A DNA stretch of 27,336 nt. Origin: Flavobacteriales bacterium (lineage in GTDB: Bacteria; Bacteroidota; Bacteroidia; Flavobacteriales; BACL11). Shown one piece after another: positions 7,788 to 16,784 of this stretch; within the stretch, counting starts at the first letter, position 1, and each line of letters starts with the position of its first letter. Below the pieces are notes generated by a model. That model did not search any database. It was not told the origin of the DNA and saw nothing but the letters and a program-made list of their open reading frames with translations. The stretch is from positions 1-27,336 of the forward strand of contig PCBP01000025.1 in the NCBI GenBank assembly GCA_002730985.1. The letters are read 5' to 3'. The translations under genes and the position numbers were made by a program.

Positions 7788-10761
7788 ATTCAGTATCACA
7801 ATGATATAGTTTTTCTATTGTTTGCTTAGGTTGTATTTTTTTGCTTCCACTTTTGTCCTTGCTCATTAGCTTGATAATACGTATTCTTTCTTTTTTATCT
7901 CTAGTTTGTAATTTCTTGTCAAATTCAACATCAAACATTAATTTTCCATCAACATAAGTTTGTGTTACTTTAGCGTAAACTGAAAGAGGGTTGTCAGTCC
8001 AAAGTACAATGTCTGCATCTTTACCTATTTTAATACTCCCCATTTTCTTGTCTAGATGCAGTAATATGGCAGGGTTAAGTGTTATCATTTTCCAAGCATC
8101 CTCTTCTGATGTTTTACCATATTTTACTGCTTTAGCCGCCTCTTGATTTAGTCTTCTTCCCATTTCAGCATCATCAGAATTAATTGCTGTGACAACCCCA
8201 GCATCATTAAGAAGCGTTGCATTATAAGGGATAGCTTCATTTACTTCAAATTTGTAGGCCCACCAGTCTGAGAAGGTAGATCCACCCGCTCCATGTTCTT
8301 TCATTTTATTTGCCACTTTATATCCCTCTAGAATATGAGTAAAAGTATTGATTTTAAACCCCATAGAGTCAGCTACATGCATTAACATATTTATTTCAGA
8401 TTGCACATAAGAATGACAAGTAATAAATCTTTCAGAGTTTAAAATTTCAACCAATGCATTTAGCTCTAAATCTTCTCTTGGAGCGATAGCTTTCTTTCTT
8501 TCAACACTAGATAGGTTGTTGTAATCATCCCAAGCATTTTCATATGCTCTTGCTCTATAAAAGGCATCATAAAAGACTTGTTCTACTCCCATTCTTGTCT
8601 GTGGGAATCTTTCATTTTCAAGATCCCCCCAATTACTCTGTTTTACATTTTCTCCTAAGGCAAATTTTATAAATTGATCAGCATTTTTAATTTTCATTTC
8701 TTCAGCATCAGATCCCCATCTTAGTTTGATTATTGCAGATTGCCCCCCCACAGGATTAGCTGAGCCATGTAATAATTGTGAGGCAACTGCCCCACCTGAT
8801 AATTGTCTATAAATGTTATGGTCGTTTGGATTTATAACATCACCTATTCGGACTTCTGCAGAAACCGCTTGACTTGCTTCATTTACACCTCTACTGATTG
8901 CAATATGTGAGTGCTCATCAATTATGCCAGATGTTAAATGCAAGTTTGAAGCATCAATAGTTTCAAATTCATCTTCTTTAAAATAATCCAGAGGGCTTAA
9001 TAAGCTTCCTATAGCAATAATTTTCCCTTTTGATATTATTACATCAGAATTTTGCAAAATACCTTCAGCTTCATTTGTCCAAATAGTAGCATTTTTGAAA
9101 AGCACATTTCTTTGTTTTGGGGGATTTTCAAATCCAAAGGCTTTATTAGGAAACCAAGTTTTAGGAGTTGCAGGATTTAATTCATTATTGGTTAGCTGTT
9201 TTTCTTTTTTGAAAAATAGAGAATCACGAACCATGCTAAAATTGTAGTATTCGCCATTCTTGTTCTGATATCTGCCATTTATTTTTCCATTAATAAATTT
9301 TCCAATAGCCCTAAAACTGCCATCGTAATTTGACAAATTGAGTTTGTTTTGCGATAGATTTGTAATAATAGCAGCAGAATCTAATTGATAAAATATTGCC
9401 TTAGGTTTTGATAGCTCACCTTTAATAACTATAGACTTATTTTTAAACTCATCAGAATTAAAAGTATAATAACCTCTTATGTCAAAAACCTGTTTTTTAT
9501 TGACAATATTTTGCTCTCCTAAATTCCAGTTTTCATAAATTTCTCCTTTTTCAAATATATCATTTGAAGTAATGATAAAATTAGCAAGCATTCCAGTTTT
9601 TAAAGATCCTAATATATTCTCCATACTGATAAGAGAAGCCGGAGTAGTTGTTAATGCAGCTAAGGCGTCCTCTTTACTTAGTCCTTTTGTTATCGCAATT
9701 CGTAAATTCTTTAAGAAATCTGCAGAATCTTTAATGCCTGAAGATGTAATACACATCTTGATTTTATTTTGTGCAAGTATTGCAGGGTTGTAAGGTGCTA
9801 ATTCCCAATATTTTAGTTTTTCTAAACTAATCCAATCAGCAGTTTCCGGATTACTCACTTCATAAGCATTAGGGAAGTTAATTGGAATAATGACAGGAAA
9901 ATCAGTATCTGCTATTTCGGTAACTCTAAGAAACTCTTTCCCATTCCCTTTTGCAATAAAATCAATTTCAAATTCATCAGCAATTTTGTATAGCCGACTA
10001 TAATCTAGCTCATCATTTAAAGCAAATATTTGTGGCAGTTTTTGCTGATTGATAAAAGCATCATATGAGAGATTATTTTGATCTTTTTGGCTTTTATACC
10101 ATTCTGCATCTAAAAAAGTCTGCCTGACAAGGGAAATGCTTCCCATAAGTGAAGTTGGATTTTTTTGTGTTGACATCCCTTTTTTAAATGAATAAAAGGC
10201 AGCACACTCTCTAACTAAAAGATTTTCATTGTCAGATTTCTTTGACAAAGCAACTAAAGCTGCCGATCCTCTTAAAATTCCATCTTGAGTATGTGTAACT
10301 ACAGCTCCAAATCCATTTGAAAGATAACTTTCTGCCTGTTTATGGTTTGAACTAAATTCATTGCCAGCATTAATTTCTGGATGCACTGCTTCATTCCAGT
10401 GATAGGCTCCTGTTTTATTACTTTTGTATTGTGGGCGATAATGATATTTGCCTTTTTTTGCTTTTGGCAAGCCATAATCTGAGTATAAATCGATAAATGA
10501 AGGATAAATATAATCACCATCTAAATCATAAATAATAGCTCCTTTTGGGATATTGAGATTGCTGTCCAATGCAAGTATTTTATTTCCTTGTACTATGAGG
10601 GTGCTGTTTTTATATTTGACACCAGGGCTACTTATAATATTTGCATTTGTAAAAGCATAAATTGGCTCAAACGTTTCCGCAACACCATTCACAGGGAAGG
10701 TTTCTTGAGCAAAGATTTGACTGCACAGAGTTAGATAAATAATTATTCGCGGGATCTTCAT
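7777..10761 (-). CDS. Large exported two-domain amidohydrolase
   Basis: A 994-residue protein with a clear signal peptide (MKIPRIIIYLTLCSQIFAQ). It contains two amidohydrolase-like halves. The first (about residues 30-420) has the family framework, including GSLKTGMLANFII, but reads YPSFIDLYSDYG where the metal-binding HxH should be. The second (about 555-965) keeps the site: EHSHI near 617, CHSY near 783, THIL near 808 and NSDDAEM near 862, then GSIKIGKDADIVLW. Such proteins resemble imidazolonepropionase and related cyclic-amide hydrolases, but the substrate is unknown. It heads a two-gene unit with the 419-residue paralogue. The start ATG 10761 is preceded at six bases by a TATATTTA promoter-like box. 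Confidence 0.8.
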   Translation of the reverse strand: MKIPRIIIYLTLCSQIFAQETFPVNGVAETFEPIYAFTNANIISSPGVKYKNSTLIVQGNKILALDSNLNIPKGAIIYDLDGDYIYPSFIDLYSDYGLPKAKKGKYHYRPQYKSNKTGAYHWNEAVHPEINAGNEFSSNHKQAESYLSNGFGAVVTHTQDGILRGSAALVALSKKSDNENLLVRECAAFYSFKKGMSTQKNPTSLMGSISLVRQTFLDAEWYKSQKDQNNLSYDAFINQQKLPQIFALNDELDYSRLYKIADEFEIDFIAKGNGKEFLRVTEIADTDFPVIIPINFPNAYEVSNPETADWISLEKLKYWELAPYNPAILAQNKIKMCITSSGIKDSADFLKNLRIAITKGLSKEDALAALTTTPASLISMENILGSLKTGMLANFIITSNDIFEKGEIYENWNLGEQNIVNKKQVFDIRGYYTFNSDEFKNKSIVIKGELSKPKAIFYQLDSAAIITNLSQNKLNLSNYDGSFRAIGKFINGKINGRYQNKNGEYYNFSMVRDSLFFKKEKQLTNNELNPATPKTWFPNKAFGFENPPKQRNVLFKNATIWTNEAEGILQNSDVIISKGKIIAIGSLLSPLDYFKEDEFETIDASNLHLTSGIIDEHSHIAISRGVNEASQAVSAEVRIGDVINPNDHNIYRQLSGGAVASQLLHGSANPVGGQSAIIKLRWGSDAEEMKIKNADQFIKFALGENVKQSNWGDLENERFPQTRMGVEQVFYDAFYRARAYENAWDDYNNLSSVERKKAIAPREDLELNALVEILNSERFITCHSYVQSEINMLMHVADSMGFKINTFTHILEGYKVANKMKEHGAGGSTFSDWWAYKFEVNEAIPYNATLLNDAGVVTAINSDDAEMGRRLNQEAAKAVKYGKTSEEDAWKMITLNPAILLHLDKKMGSIKIGKDADIVLWTDNPLSVYAKVTQTYVDGKLMFDVEFDKKLQTRDKKERIRIIKLMSKDKSGSKKIQPKQTIEKLYHCDTEYEE

Positions 10762-10767
10762 AAAAAA

Positions 10768-10775
10768 TAAATATA
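10768..10775 (-). promoter_or_regulatory. Near-consensus -7 box for the amidohydrolase pair
   Basis: The minus strand reads TATATTTA, one base off TAnnTTTG, with six bases to the ATG. A TTG lies 14 nt further upstream, closer than usual. The rest of the 92-bp gap (10762-10853) shows no other feature. Confidence 0.35.
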
Positions 10776-10853
10776 AGCTGTGAAATTACCAAAATTTTAT
10801 TAAATAAATTTGTTTATTTGTATTAATAAATCCACTAATTTAAACTTTATAAA

Positions 10854-11219
10854 ATGAAACCCTACCAAGCAAATCTTCTAAATTCGTTAACATTAATTTT
10901 AATGTGTTTATGGGCTTATTTAACTTATGAGCCTGTTGATGGAAAGTCGCAAAATATTACAGCACTAATTCCACTTATTTTGGGGGGGATTTTATTGTTA
11001 TGTCATAAAGGGATTAAAAATAACAACAAAATTATTGCTCATATAGCTGTTTTATTTACTTTACTTGCTATAATAGGAAATGCTTCAAAGCCTTTGATTG
11101 CTGCTCTGGAGGATGGAAGAAATCTTAGCATATTCAGAGTTTCTTTAATGATATTAACCTCTATAATTGCTATGATTGCTTTTGTAAAAAGTTTTATCAA
11201 GGCTAGACAAAAAAAATAG
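10854..11219 (+). CDS. Small membrane protein, four predicted transmembrane segments
   Basis: I do not recognise a named family. The 121-residue product has four hydrophobic segments at about 8-25, 36-52, 60-78 and 94-115, separated by short loops (EPVDGKSQN; HKGIKNNNK; ALEDGRN), and ends in a basic tail KARQKK that should be cytoplasmic. That layout suggests an integral inner-membrane protein. Start ATG 10854 follows a 92-bp gap. It lies 9 bp before hflX on the same strand and is probably co-transcribed. A G7 run (10982-10988) encodes Gly-Gly in the second segment. Function unknown. Confidence 0.7.
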   Translation: MKPYQANLLNSLTLILMCLWAYLTYEPVDGKSQNITALIPLILGGILLLCHKGIKNNNKIIAHIAVLFTLLAIIGNASKPLIAALEDGRNLSIFRVSLMILTSIIAMIAFVKSFIKARQKK

Positions 11220-11228
11220 TGTTTTTAA

Positions 11229-12398
11229 ATGGAGAAGGCAGTACTTGTTGGTTTGATAACTCCTGATGTTACTCAGGATCAGGCTTCTGAATATTTAGAC
11301 GAGCTAGCTTTCTTAGCCAAGACCTCTGGTGCTGTTCCTATAAGAAATTTTATTCAGAGATTACCACAGCCGGACAATAAAACTTTTATTGGCAGAGGCA
11401 AGATTGAAGAGGTTAAGGTGTACGTTGAAGAAAATGCAATTGATGTTATAATTTTTGATGACGATTTAACACCTTCTCAAATTAAAAACATTGAAAAGTG
11501 TTTTGAAGGTGAATATAAGATATTAGACAGGAGCACTTTAATTTTAGATATTTTTGCTACTAGAGCTAAAACAGCTCAAGCTAGGACACAAGTGGAGTTA
11601 GCTCAGTATCAATACCTTTTGCCAAGATTAACAAGAATGTGGACCCATCTTGAAAGACAAAAAGGAGGCATTGGGATGAGGGGTCCCGGAGAAACTCAAA
11701 TTGAAACAGATAGGCAGATTATTAGAAATAAGATTGCGCTTTTAAAGAAAAAATTACAAAAGATTGATAAGCAATCGTCCACAAGAAGGAAGGGGCGTGA
11801 GCATTTGATAAGAGTAGCCTTAGTTGGCTATACAAATGCTGGAAAATCGACCCTAATGAATAAATTAGCAAAATCAGATGTCTTTGCTGAAAACAAACTG
11901 TTTGCTACTCTTGATACAACAGTTCGCAAGGTGGTTATTCGCAATCTTCCTTTTTTATTAACTGATACTGTTGGATTTATTCGTAAGTTACCACATCAAT
12001 TAGTTGAAAGTTTTAAATCCACCTTAGATGAAGTTAGGGAAGCTGATTTTATGCTGCATTTGGTAGACATATCAAATCCAAATTTTGAGGACCATATTAA
12101 TGTAGTAAATAAAACTATTGCCGAACTAGGAGTAGACGATAAGCCAAAACTTTTAGTATTTAATAAAATTGATGCATATACTTTTTTAGCAAAAGAGGAG
12201 GGGGATCTAACGCCAGTAAAGAAGGAAAATATTTCTTTAAAAGAGTTGAAAAAAACGTGGATGTCCAAGATTGATGGAAATGCAATATTTATTTCTGCAC
12301 TTAATAAAACTCATTTTGATGATTTGAAAACTCAAATGTACAGTAGGATTAAAAAACTACATGAGATAAGGTACCCTTATAATAACTTTCTGTATTAG
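11229..12398 (+). CDS. hflX: Ribosome-associated GTPase HflX
   Basis: A GTPase (and ATPase) that splits stalled or stress-inactivated ribosomes. The N-terminal HflX domain contains FIGRGKIEE and the FDDDLTPSQIKNIE segment. It is followed by the GMRGPGETQIETDRQ linker typical of the family. The G domain has the P-loop GYTNAGKS at 200-207, DTVG at 246-249 and NKID at 312-315. The length, 389 residues, is within the usual range. Start ATG 11229 lies 9 bp after the small membrane protein gene. Its stop overlaps the stop of the convergent ABC exporter gene by 4 bp, so no separate terminator fits there. Confidence 0.96.
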   Translation: MEKAVLVGLITPDVTQDQASEYLDELAFLAKTSGAVPIRNFIQRLPQPDNKTFIGRGKIEEVKVYVEENAIDVIIFDDDLTPSQIKNIEKCFEGEYKILDRSTLILDIFATRAKTAQARTQVELAQYQYLLPRLTRMWTHLERQKGGIGMRGPGETQIETDRQIIRNKIALLKKKLQKIDKQSSTRRKGREHLIRVALVGYTNAGKSTLMNKLAKSDVFAENKLFATLDTTVRKVVIRNLPFLLTDTVGFIRKLPHQLVESFKSTLDEVREADFMLHLVDISNPNFEDHINVVNKTIAELGVDDKPKLLVFNKIDAYTFLAKEEGDLTPVKKENISLKELKKTWMSKIDGNAIFISALNKTHFDDLKTQMYSRIKKLHEIRYPYNNFLY

Positions 12399-14215
12399 GA
12401 AAAAGATTGTAAATCAGAAAGTTTTTTATAATGCCCATTTTGAGCAATCAACTGTTGATGAGTTCCTCGTTCAATTATTTTACCACCATCTAAAACAATA
12501 ATTTCATCTGCATTTTTTATAGTAGAGAGCCTGTGAGCAATTACTAATGATGTCCGGGAGTGCATTAGTTTTTCAAGAGCTTCTTGAACTAATTTTTCAG
12601 ATTCAGTATCAAGTGATGAGGTCGCCTCATCAAGGATTAATATCTCCGGATTTTTTAGTATTGCTCTAGCAATGCTTAATCTTTGTTTTTGCCCTCCAGA
12701 TAATTTATTTCCTCTTTCCCCGATATTTGTTTGATAACCATTTTCAGTTTCTAAAATAAAATTATGTGCATTAGCTATTTTTGCTGCAGTTATGATCTCT
12801 TCCTCATTTGCGTTAATGTTTCCTAATTTAATATTATTATATATAGTATCATTAAATAGTATTGATTCCTGACTCACAATCCCCATCAGGCCTCTTAAGT
12901 CTTTAAGAGCGATTTCTTTAATGTTATTATTGTCAATTAAGATACAGCCACTTTCAATATCATAAAAACGAGCCAGTAAATCAGCTAAAGTAGATTTTCC
13001 TCCACCTGATTGTCCAACAAGAGCAATCATATTCCCTTTGCTAATACTAAAATCTATATCAGTTAGCACATCAGTATTCTCATATTTAAACGATAAATTT
13101 TTAAATTCAATTTTATTGTTAAAGAGTTTTATTTTTTTTGGGCTTTCCACATCAGTTATTTCGTTTTCGGTATCAAGTATATCATAGATTCTTTCAGCAG
13201 CAGCACTTCCCTTTTGTATGTGATAATAAGAACTTGTTAGCGATTTTGCTGGTGGGATAATTTGAGAAAAAATGAGAATATATCCAATAAATTCTTCAGC
13301 TAAAATACCTCCGTTTCCATTTAAAACTAATTGCCCCCCAAACCACATTACAATTACCATTACTATTGTGCTCAAAAACTCACTCATAGGAGATGACAAA
13401 TCTTTTTTCCTGAGAAGTTTGGTCATTATTTTCTTGTATTCAGCGCTTTCTTTTTTAAAGTTATTATTAATTTCTCTTTCGGCATTAAAGGATTTAATGA
13501 TTCTTAGCCCTGATATATTCTCATCAATAATAGAAAGTAAATCTCCCATTTTATTTTGCCCTCTATTAGACGATTTTTTCAAAGATTTGCCAATGACTCC
13601 AATAATTATACCAGTTATTGGGAATAGAATAGCAACAAATACAGTGAGTTGTGGGCTGATAATAATAAGTGTAATTAAGTAAATAATGATATTTAGAGGA
13701 TCTTTAAAGATTATCTCAAGGGAGCTCATGATGCTCCACTCAATTTCTACCAAATCAGAAGTAAGTCTTGCCGTTAAATCTCCTTTTCTTTTCTTTGTAA
13801 AAAAAGGCAAGGGTAAAGAAATTATTTTTTCATGTAAATTAATCCTTAAATCGTGAACAATGCCATTACGAATAGGAGTAAGGAAATAGAGGGCTAAATA
13901 TCGAAATAGATTTCTAAAAAAGAAGGTAATTAGTACTAAGACACAAATAAACAGTAAGGCTTCGACCTTCCCTTTTTCATCAATTATTGAGCTTATGATA
14001 GCATAAAAATTATCTTTAATGGCATTGGCATTAAGACTAAGAGCTTGCGGAGTGTAAACTTTTTCTTGTGTTCCGAAAAGTATGCCTAGAAATGGGATTA
14101 CCATGGTAAGCGAAACCAAAGAAAATAAAACACTGACAATATTCGACACAATATTTAGTATTGCGAATGGAATGTAAGGTTTTATATATTTTAGAATTCG
14201 TATAAAATAATGCAT
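12395..14215 (-). CDS. MsbA-like ABC exporter (membrane and ATPase domains fused)
   Basis: A half-size ABC exporter of 606 residues that should act as a homodimer in the inner membrane. The membrane domain covers about residues 10-310 with six hydrophobic segments. The nucleotide-binding domain has Walker A GQSGGGKST near 400, the signature LSGGQKQR near 505, Walker B ILILDEATSSLD near 528 and the H-loop AHRLS near 560. Lipid A-core flipping (MsbA) is the best guess for this class in a Gram-negative, but drug, peptide or lipid export cannot be excluded. Start ATG 14215 lies four bases after a perfect -7 box. It diverges from rbfA across 38 bp and overlaps hflX by 4 bp at its end. Confidence 0.88.
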   Translation of the reverse strand: MHYFIRILKYIKPYIPFAILNIVSNIVSVLFSLVSLTMVIPFLGILFGTQEKVYTPQALSLNANAIKDNFYAIISSIIDEKGKVEALLFICVLVLITFFFRNLFRYLALYFLTPIRNGIVHDLRINLHEKIISLPLPFFTKKRKGDLTARLTSDLVEIEWSIMSSLEIIFKDPLNIIIYLITLIIISPQLTVFVAILFPITGIIIGVIGKSLKKSSNRGQNKMGDLLSIIDENISGLRIIKSFNAEREINNNFKKESAEYKKIMTKLLRKKDLSSPMSEFLSTIVMVIVMWFGGQLVLNGNGGILAEEFIGYILIFSQIIPPAKSLTSSYYHIQKGSAAAERIYDILDTENEITDVESPKKIKLFNNKIEFKNLSFKYENTDVLTDIDFSISKGNMIALVGQSGGGKSTLADLLARFYDIESGCILIDNNNIKEIALKDLRGLMGIVSQESILFNDTIYNNIKLGNINANEEEIITAAKIANAHNFILETENGYQTNIGERGNKLSGGQKQRLSIARAILKNPEILILDEATSSLDTESEKLVQEALEKLMHSRTSLVIAHRLSTIKNADEIIVLDGGKIIERGTHQQLIAQNGHYKKLSDLQSFS

Positions 14216-14219
14216 TGTA

Positions 14220-14227
14220 CAAAAGTA
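14220..14227 (-). promoter_or_regulatory. Bacteroidota -7 promoter box for the ABC exporter, 4 nt from the start
   Basis: The minus strand reads TACTTTTG, a perfect TAnnTTTG, then four bases (TACA) and the ATG. It faces away from the rbfA box at 14240-14247, with only 12 bp between them. No -33 TTG at normal spacing is evident. Confidence 0.55.
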
Positions 14228-14239
14228 GGCAATATTCCT

Positions 14240-14247
14240 TATTTTTG
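14240..14247 (+). promoter_or_regulatory. Bacteroidota -7 promoter box for rbfA, 6 nt from the start
   Basis: TATTTTTG is a perfect TAnnTTTG, followed by GCCTTT and the ATG at 14254. It supports ATG 14254 rather than the in-frame ATG at 14215, which lies upstream of the box. Confidence 0.55.
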
Positions 14248-14253
14248 GCCTTT

Positions 14254-14592
14254 ATGGAAACAACAAGACAAAAAAAAGTATCGCGCTTACTTCAAAAAGA
14301 GCTATCAAATATTTTTCAGAAGGAAATACCTGCACTTCTAGGCAATGTGATTGTGAGTATAACTATTGTAAGAACCTCTGCAGATCTAGCTAATGCTAAT
14401 GCTTTTGTAAGTATTTTTCCGGTTGAAGATCCAAAAGAAGCTTTAAAAGTAATAAAAAATAATAGTGGATTATTTAGGAAGCATTTAGGCGACAGTGTAA
14501 AACATCAATTAAGAATCGTTCCAATTGTAGAATATTTTCTTGATGATTCAGCGGCTTATGCTGAAGAGATTGATAGACTTTTAGAAAAATAA
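14254..14592 (+). CDS. rbfA: Ribosome-binding factor A
   Basis: Small KH-fold protein that binds immature 30S subunits and helps 16S rRNA maturation. The 112 residues starting METTRQKKVSRLLQKELSNIF match the RbfA N-terminus. The middle carries the typical VRTSADLANANAFVS strand and the end VPIVEYFLDDSAAYAEEID corresponds to the family's LRFxxDxS/exx-I region. The frame is open upstream to 14215, but that extension precedes the promoter box and looks unlike RbfA. It is followed 7 bp later by a LolC/E-type permease gene. Confidence 0.92.
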   Translation: METTRQKKVSRLLQKELSNIFQKEIPALLGNVIVSITIVRTSADLANANAFVSIFPVEDPKEALKVIKNNSGLFRKHLGDSVKHQLRIVPIVEYFLDDSAAYAEEIDRLLEK

Positions 14593-14599
14593 CAAAAAA

Positions 14600-15799
14600 A
14601 TGAATTTTCCATTTTTTATTTCCAAAAGATATTTTGTAACTAATAAGAATCGAAATTTTGTTCATATTATTTCATGGGTATCTTTTCTAGGAATAGCTAT
14701 TGGTACTTCGGCACTTATTTTAGTGCTTTCAGTATTTAATGGATTTGAGGATTTGATTTTAAAAATGTATAATTCTTTTTATCCTCATATTAAAATTACT
14801 TTAGCAGATGGCAAAGTTTTTGATCCAAGTAATATTATAATTAATAACCCAAGAATTGCAGAAAAGGCTTTTGTTTTAGAAGAAGAAGTTTTTTTAAAAT
14901 ATCAACAAAAGGAATTTATTGCAACAGTTAAGGGCGTATCTTCTTCTTATAAAGAACTTGCAAAGTTTGATAGTCTTTTAGTTGCTGGGAGCTATATTGA
15001 TTCTTATGAGAATAATAATGTTGCAGTTGTTGGCAGGGGAGTTGCTTATCATTTGTCTATGGGTTTAGGGGCTATATCTGATCAGTTGCAAGTATATGCT
15101 CCTAATCGTTCAGCAAAATCATTATTAAATCCTCAGACTGCCTTTAAACAGGCTAGTATTTTGCCTGTTGGGGTTTTCGGCATACAATCTGAGATAGATG
15201 AAAAATATATTATCACCCCATTATCTTTTATTCAAAATCTAGTCGACAGAAATGATAAAATTTCAGCCATAGAGATAAAACTTAAGAATAATAATGAAAT
15301 GCGTGAAGTTCAAGAGCAATTGCAAATACAGTTAGGAGATAGATTTATAATAAAAAACAGATTAGAACAACAAGAGTTTTTGTATAAAATACTCAATACT
15401 GAAAAGCTGGCAGTTTTCTTAATTTTATCTTTCATAATGATAATTGCTACTTTTAATATTGTGGGTTCATTAAGTATGTTAATGTTAGACAAAAAGAAAG
15501 ATATTAAAATATTTAAAAGCTTTGGTGTAACTGAGAATCAGATTAAAATGATCTTTTTTAATAAGAGTATACTTACTATTCTTGTTGGTATTTTTATTGG
15601 AATTTCTCTTGGAGTGTTAATTGCTTTTTTACAACAAAATTATGGCTTTGTTGGCATGGGGAATGGCAATTTCGTAGTGAATTCTTATCCTGTATTAATC
15701 AAAATCACTGATATCTTTATAGTAAGTATTACTGTCCTTGCTATTGGTTTAGCAGCCTCTTGGTATCCTGCCAAAGTTTTAAGTAGAAAATTATTCTAA
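14600..15799 (+). CDS. FtsX/LolC-LolE-type ABC transporter permease
   Basis: A 399-residue inner-membrane permease of the FtsX/MacB fold. The N-terminal helix (about 25-48, preceded by the FISKRYF..NKNRNFVHIIS segment typical of LolC/E) is followed by a large periplasmic domain of about 200 residues. Three further helices lie at about 270-292, 315-340 and 370-392. In Gram-negatives this class extracts lipoproteins from the inner membrane with the ATPase LolD, and the N-terminal region fits that group best. No LolD-like gene is in the window, so the ATPase partner would be encoded elsewhere. It starts 7 bp after rbfA and ends 2 bp before the end of the convergent dus gene. Confidence 0.85.
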   Translation: MNFPFFISKRYFVTNKNRNFVHIISWVSFLGIAIGTSALILVLSVFNGFEDLILKMYNSFYPHIKITLADGKVFDPSNIIINNPRIAEKAFVLEEEVFLKYQQKEFIATVKGVSSSYKELAKFDSLLVAGSYIDSYENNNVAVVGRGVAYHLSMGLGAISDQLQVYAPNRSAKSLLNPQTAFKQASILPVGVFGIQSEIDEKYIITPLSFIQNLVDRNDKISAIEIKLKNNNEMREVQEQLQIQLGDRFIIKNRLEQQEFLYKILNTEKLAVFLILSFIMIIATFNIVGSLSMLMLDKKKDIKIFKSFGVTENQIKMIFFNKSILTILVGIFIGISLGVLIAFLQQNYGFVGMGNGNFVVNSYPVLIKITDIFIVSITVLAIGLAASWYPAKVLSRKLF

Positions 15800-15801
15800 T
15801 T

Positions 15802-16779
15802 CTAGAAATGTATAGCTATCTCATCAAGTAGTTTTTGTATCTCTTGCTGACTATCAGAAGTGACCATTTTTATACGATAATCTTTAAAATGGGGGATCCC
15901 TTTAAAGTAATTGGTATAGTGACGCTTCATTTCAGCAATTCCTAAAATCTCTCCTTTCCATTCAATAGAATGTTTTAAGTGTTGTTTACAGGCAGCCACT
16001 CTGTCAGAAATAGTGGGAGCAGCTAGATGACGTCCTGTTTTTAGATAATGCTTGATTTCATTAAAAATCCAAGGATTTCCTATAGCTGCGCGTCCAATCA
16101 TTACTCCATCTACTCCGTATCTATTTTTTACTTCTAACACTTTTTCTGGAGTATTAATATCGCCATTCCCAAAGATAGGAATATGCATTTTTGGATTATT
16201 TTTGACTTTTCCAATTAGGCTCCAGTCAGCTTCTCCTTTATACATTTGCTTTCTAGTCCTTCCGTGAATAGATAAAGCTTTTATACCTGCATCTTGCAAT
16301 CTTTCAGCAACTTCAACTATATATTTTGTATTTTCATCCCAGCCCAGGCGTGTTTTTACAGTTACAGGAATATTAGTGGCATTCACAATTTCTTTGGTCA
16401 TAGCAACCATTTTTGGGATGTCTTTAAGTATACCTGCTCCCGCTCCTTTGTTTGCTACTTTTTTTACTGGACATCCATAGTTAATGTCAATAAATTCAGG
16501 ATTTGCTTTTTCACAAATTTCAGTCGCTAACCTCATAGAGTTAATTTGATATCCAAAAATTTGAATGCCTATAGGGCGTTCAAAGTCATAAATATCTAAT
16601 TTCATGGTGCTTTTTTCAGCATCACGAATCAACCCTTCTGAAGAGATGAATTCAGTATACAATACATCTGCACCATGCTCTTTGCATAGTGCTCGAAATG
16701 GAGGATCACTTACATCCTCCATTGGTGCTAATAATAGTGGAAAATCCCCTACATCAATATTTCCTATCTTTACTCCCAT
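15802..16779 (-). CDS. dusB: tRNA-dihydrouridine synthase (DusB type)
   Basis: FMN-dependent enzyme that reduces uridine to dihydrouridine in tRNA. The 325-residue TIM-barrel protein has LLAPMEDVSDPPFR at the N-terminus. The proton-donor Cys103 lies in NYGCPVKKVANKGAGAG, followed by VTVKTRLGW, the SIHGRTRKQMYKGEADW segment and the FMN phosphate loop FGNGDI...DGVMIGRAAIGNPW. The sequence around Cys103 is of the DusB type. It starts at ATG 16779, five bases after a perfect -7 box, and diverges from the CPBP gene with only 20 bp between the two starts. Confidence 0.93.
   Translation of the reverse strand: MGVKIGNIDVGDFPLLLAPMEDVSDPPFRALCKEHGADVLYTEFISSEGLIRDAEKSTMKLDIYDFERPIGIQIFGYQINSMRLATEICEKANPEFIDINYGCPVKKVANKGAGAGILKDIPKMVAMTKEIVNATNIPVTVKTRLGWDENTKYIVEVAERLQDAGIKALSIHGRTRKQMYKGEADWSLIGKVKNNPKMHIPIFGNGDINTPEKVLEVKNRYGVDGVMIGRAAIGNPWIFNEIKHYLKTGRHLAAPTISDRVAACKQHLKHSIEWKGEILGIAEMKRHYTNYFKGIPHFKDYRIKMVTSDSQQEIQKLLDEIAIHF
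16765..16772 (+). promoter_or_regulatory. Weak -7-like box for the CPBP gene inside dusB
   Basis: TATCTTTA is one base off TAnnTTTG and leaves about 20-27 nt of leader before ATG 16800. It lies within the first codons of dusB. With only 20 bp between the two start codons, the CPBP promoter has to be in dusB or overlap its promoter. No -33 TTG is evident. Confidence 0.25.
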
Positions 16780-16784
16780 TATTG

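Noticed and set aside
11996..12268. A 90-codon minus-strand frame inside hflX
   Set aside because: Antisense shadow of the GTPase domain with no features of its own.
13272..13682. A 136-codon plus-strand frame inside the ABC exporter gene
   Set aside because: It is antisense to a well-conserved membrane domain, has no family motif and no promoter. Long antisense frames are common in such AT-rich hydrophobic genes.
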